The notes under the pieces: generated by a model
What the model saw: the letters and a program-made list of their open reading frames with translations, nothing else
Databases searched by the model: none
What the model was told of the DNA's origin: nothing
Translations under genes and position numbers: made by a program
Shown: positions 61,925-64,000 of the stretch, one piece after another
How positions within the stretch are numbered: position 1 is the first letter of the stretch
Layout of the letters: every line of letters starts with the position of its first letter
Origin: Martelella sp. NC20
Lineage (GTDB): Bacteria > Pseudomonadota > Alphaproteobacteria > Rhizobiales > Rhizobiaceae
Direction: 5' to 3'
Length of the DNA stretch: 64,000 nucleotides
Assembly: GCF_013459645.1 (NCBI RefSeq)
Contig: NZ_CP054861.1
Span: 3,026,001-3,090,000, forward strand

Positions 61925-62631
61925 GACATTTCCTCCGCGCCCTCAAGGGCTGCTATGACGGTTGTTCGCGCATCCGAAAAATATTGCCGCCGCAACAGGA
62001 TCATGAAGACGAATGCGGTGGTGGCCATGAAGACGTAAGGGCCGAGGAACCAGCCGAGATAGCCGATCGACAGAAAGATCGCCCTGAGCCCGGTGTTGAA
62101 ATGACGCGCGGCGATGATGTTGACCTCGGCGATCCGGGCCGCAAGCCGTTCGGCCCGTCCCCTGTCGCGTTCGGTCTCCGCCATCATCGGCAACGATCCG
62201 AACAGGATGGTGTTGTAGTTGAACAGCCGGTAGGACCAGCCGAACTTGAAGAAGGAGTAGCCGAAGATCGCCGCGAGCCCGCCCGCCTTCATCTCGAAGG
62301 CCGCGCGCGTGCTCGGCGCCACCAGCGGCAGGTCCTGAAACAGCGACTGCGCCGTGTCGGCTTCCCCCATCAAGGCGAAACAGCCGCCGATGGCGAAGAT
62401 CGAGGTCGAGGCGAAAAACGCCGTGCCGTTCTGCAGCCCCGCCATGATCTGGGTGTCGATGATCTTCAGGTCCCGCGTCAGCGCGTTCAGCATCCAGCGC
62501 TTGCGGTGGATCGACATCACCTCGGTCAGGCTGCGGCGGGAGAACGGGCGGAAACGACCGCTGACGAGGCTGTCGAACAGGAACCAGCAGCCCAGGAAGA
62601 AGATAAGCGCGAATAGATCGACTGTCGTCAT
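61921..62631 (-). CDS. DUF599 membrane protein
   Basis: A 236-residue protein with four predicted membrane helices (TTVDLFALIFFLGCWFLFDS, FFASTSIFAIGGCFALMGEA, GGLAAIFGYSFFKFGWSYRL, SIGYLGWFLGPYVFMATTAF) and the DUF599 segments RKRWMLNALTRDLKIIDTQI and GLRAIFLSIGYLGWF. Function unknown. It overlaps the acetyltransferase-like gene by four bases (ATGA), so the two form an operon. Confidence 0.88.
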   Translation of the reverse strand: MTTVDLFALIFFLGCWFLFDSLVSGRFRPFSRRSLTEVMSIHRKRWMLNALTRDLKIIDTQIMAGLQNGTAFFASTSIFAIGGCFALMGEADTAQSLFQDLPLVAPSTRAAFEMKAGGLAAIFGYSFFKFGWSYRLFNYNTILFGSLPMMAETERDRGRAERLAARIAEVNIIAARHFNTGLRAIFLSIGYLGWFLGPYVFMATTAFVFMILLRRQYFSDARTTVIAALEGAEEMS

Positions 62632-62851
62632 TAACTTTCTGCCTGCGCTTTTCGGCTGTCCGATCCGGATGGCGAACGACGTTTTCGATCGCGTCGTTAC
62701 CGTTTTGTCTCCTGTCTTTTACCATTGCAAGCGGACATTTTCTAAATTTTCCACGAATACCCATTGCAGTTTATGTGACAGTTTAATAAAGCGGTAACCA
62801 TCCGCACGCATTCTCCCAAGGGCGTGCCGGGTCATGTCAATCGGAGTAATC

Positions 62852-62953
62852 ATGGTAGATACCGCACACAAATCCTGTTGGGGTGTGACCCTCAGGGCTG
62901 TAATCGGCTTTGGTGCTATTCTCGGACTTGCCTATCTTATCGTCGCCGTCTGA
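62852..62953 (+). CDS. Very small membrane protein (33 residues)
   Basis: ATG 62852 follows GGAG by six bases and opens a 33-codon frame: a short polar head (MVDTAHKSCWGVTL) and a single hydrophobic helix (AVIGFGAILGLAYLIVAV). A terminator-like hairpin starts about 22 bases after the stop, giving a compact start-to-end unit. I do not recognise the family; small single-helix proteins often modulate membrane complexes. ATG 62834 in frame would add six residues. Confidence 0.55.
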   Translation: MVDTAHKSCWGVTLRAVIGFGAILGLAYLIVAV

Positions 62954-62974
62954 TCGGCCCGGAATTTGAAGAGA

Positions 62975-63010
62975 ACAACGGTGCTGCCCATTCGGGCCGC
63001 CGTTGTTTTC
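62975..63010 (+). terminator. Terminator-like hairpin after the small membrane protein
   Basis: ACAACGG (62975-62981) pairs with CCGTTGT (63000-63006), with an inner CCC/GGG pairing around ATTC, followed by TTTTC. It separates the small gene from the serine dehydratase gene. Confidence 0.5.
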
Positions 63011-63150
63011 ATTTCCGCTATCCTCCCGCCACATTCTGCGGTTTGCGATGTCGTAGACGCATGCGGGCCATGTCGGTCCAAAGCCTGCGTGGCGGTGCCA
63101 TTTTCGCTGAAGATGGCGTAGTGTCGGGCGCGAAATCTGGAGGTGGCGGT

Positions 63151-64000
63151 TTGTTTCTGTCGGTATTCGAGGTTTTCAAGATCGGGATCGGCCCGTCGAG
63201 TTCCCACACGATGGGACCGATGTCGGCGGCCAACCGGTTTGTCGACCTGCTCGCATCGAACGACTGGCCGCGGCCTGCCGGGACCGTTGTTTCCAGGCTG
63301 AGGGTGAGCCTGCACGGCTCGCTCGCCTATACCGGCGTCGGCCATGCCAGCGACCGCGCGGTGATCCTCGGTCTTGCCGGCGAGCGGCCGGATACCGTCG
63401 ATCCGGACGAGATGCCGGAGATTCTCGAAGCAATCCGGAAAAGCGGAAAAGTCCAACCGTCGGGCCACCCCGCCTACCTGTTCGATTGCGACGAGGATGT
63501 GATCTTCGACCGCAGGCAAGCGCTGCCGGGCCACGCCAACGGCATGGCCTTTTACGCGCTCAACGCCGATGGCAATGTCCTGCTGCGCCAGGTCTACTAT
63601 TCGATCGGCGGCGGTTTCGTGCTCTCCGATACCGAGCTTGCGGCGTGGAAACAGCAAAAAACCTTTCCCGCAGCCGAAAAGACCGATGAGAATACGCCTT
63701 TCCCGTTTCGCTCCGCGAAGGAAATGCTGGAGATGGCGGGCCGCTCCGGCCTCAGCATCGCCGCCATGAAACGCGCCAACGAGGAGGCGCGGATGCCGCG
63801 CGGCGAACTCGATGCCGGGCTGGATTTGCTCTGGACGGCGATGGATGGCTGTATCGATCGCGGTCTCAAGGGCGAGGGCGAACTGCCCGGCGGGCTGCGG
63901 GTCAAGCGGCGCGCCGGCAAGCTTTACGAGAAATTGTCGCAGGCGCGGCTCTCCAACCAGTTCGACCCGATGATGGCCAATGACTGGCTGTCGATGTTCG
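63151..64000 (+). CDS. sdaA: L-serine ammonia-lyase (serine dehydratase), N-terminal part (cut by window edge)
   Basis: The first 283 residues of an iron-sulfur L-serine dehydratase that converts serine to pyruvate and ammonia. The opening FLSVFEVFKIGIGPSSSHTM, then GPMSAANRFVDLL, HGSLAYTGVGHASDRAVILG and QPSGHPAYLFDCDEDVIFD are family signatures. The start is a TTG at 63151, six bases after GGAGGT; no better start fits. The cysteine cluster lies beyond the window end. Confidence 0.92.
   Translation, partial: MFLSVFEVFKIGIGPSSSHTMGPMSAANRFVDLLASNDWPRPAGTVVSRLRVSLHGSLAYTGVGHASDRAVILGLAGERPDTVDPDEMPEILEAIRKSGKVQPSGHPAYLFDCDEDVIFDRRQALPGHANGMAFYALNADGNVLLRQVYYSIGGGFVLSDTELAAWKQQKTFPAAEKTDENTPFPFRSAKEMLEMAGRSGLSIAAMKRANEEARMPRGELDAGLDLLWTAMDGCIDRGLKGEGELPGGLRVKRRAGKLYEKLSQARLSNQFDPMMANDWLSMF

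Noticed and set aside
1..64000. CRISPR arrays, insertion sequences, tRNA or rRNA genes
   Set aside because: I looked for regularly spaced direct repeats, transposase motifs and tRNA-like cloverleaf ends and saw none.

Overview
The window looks like a chromosomal segment of an alphaproteobacterium of the Hyphomicrobiales, most likely Rhizobiaceae or a close relative. The reasons are the GC-rich coding sequence, a FeuN-FeuP-FeuQ locus next to cytochrome c maturation genes, degP and glnE, a gene transfer agent (GTA)-type head-tail cluster, rhizobial-style palindromic intergenic repeats, and a small RNA built like the NfeR1/alpha-r14 family. I cannot fix the genus from sequence alone.

Layout. 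The left edge cuts a periplasmic ABC substrate-binding protein gene (1-451, minus). A UPF0260 protein follows, then a complete GTA-like structural cluster (about 1.48-16.1 kb, plus): TerS-like protein, large terminase, an intruding Dabb-domain gene, portal, prohead protease, major capsid, connector, adaptor, completion and tail proteins, two tail-assembly chaperones, a short tape measure, distal tail and hub proteins, an NlpC/P60 peptidase, a 1279-residue TIM-barrel protein and a holin-like protein. No integrase, replication gene or attachment site is visible. Next (16.2-27.2 kb) come feuN-feuP-feuQ, a lipoprotein, cycH-cycJ-cycK-cycL (ccmI/E/F/H), a DegP protease and a second OmpR-type two-component system, followed by glnE. 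From 30 to 46 kb are a PAS protein without a kinase, pepN, DMT and MFS transporters, two poorly known regulator-like proteins, a degenerate uracil-DNA glycosylase-like protein, an SDR, ETF-ubiquinone oxidoreductase, a diacylglycerol kinase-like protein and AMP nucleosidase. From 46 to 64 kb are a GST-like protein, an ABC exporter with adaptor, an aminotransferase, a DUF1127 protein, a minus-strand small RNA, a GGDEF-EAL protein, a YdeP-type molybdopterin oxidoreductase, MgtE, a MerR regulator, two membrane proteins and the 5' part of L-serine dehydratase.

How the parts work together. The GTA genes encode a tailed particle with head, neck, tail and hub; many are linked by ATGA start/stop overlaps. 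FeuP/Q/N is an osmosensory phosphorelay in relatives. The cyc genes attach haem to c-type cytochromes, and ETF-QO feeds electrons from flavoprotein dehydrogenases into quinone.

Most notable observations: (1) the second GTA tail-assembly chaperone has no conventional start codon and lies in the -1 frame relative to the first, suggesting programmed frameshifting; (2) a minus-strand RNA carries three identical anti-Shine-Dalgarno loops, and the substrate-binding gene at the window start has a ribosome-binding site perfectly complementary to them; (3) terminator-like hairpins stand directly in front of three GTA genes; (4) a 13-codon leader ORF overlaps the start of feuN. These are readings of the sequence; no searches or folding programs were run.
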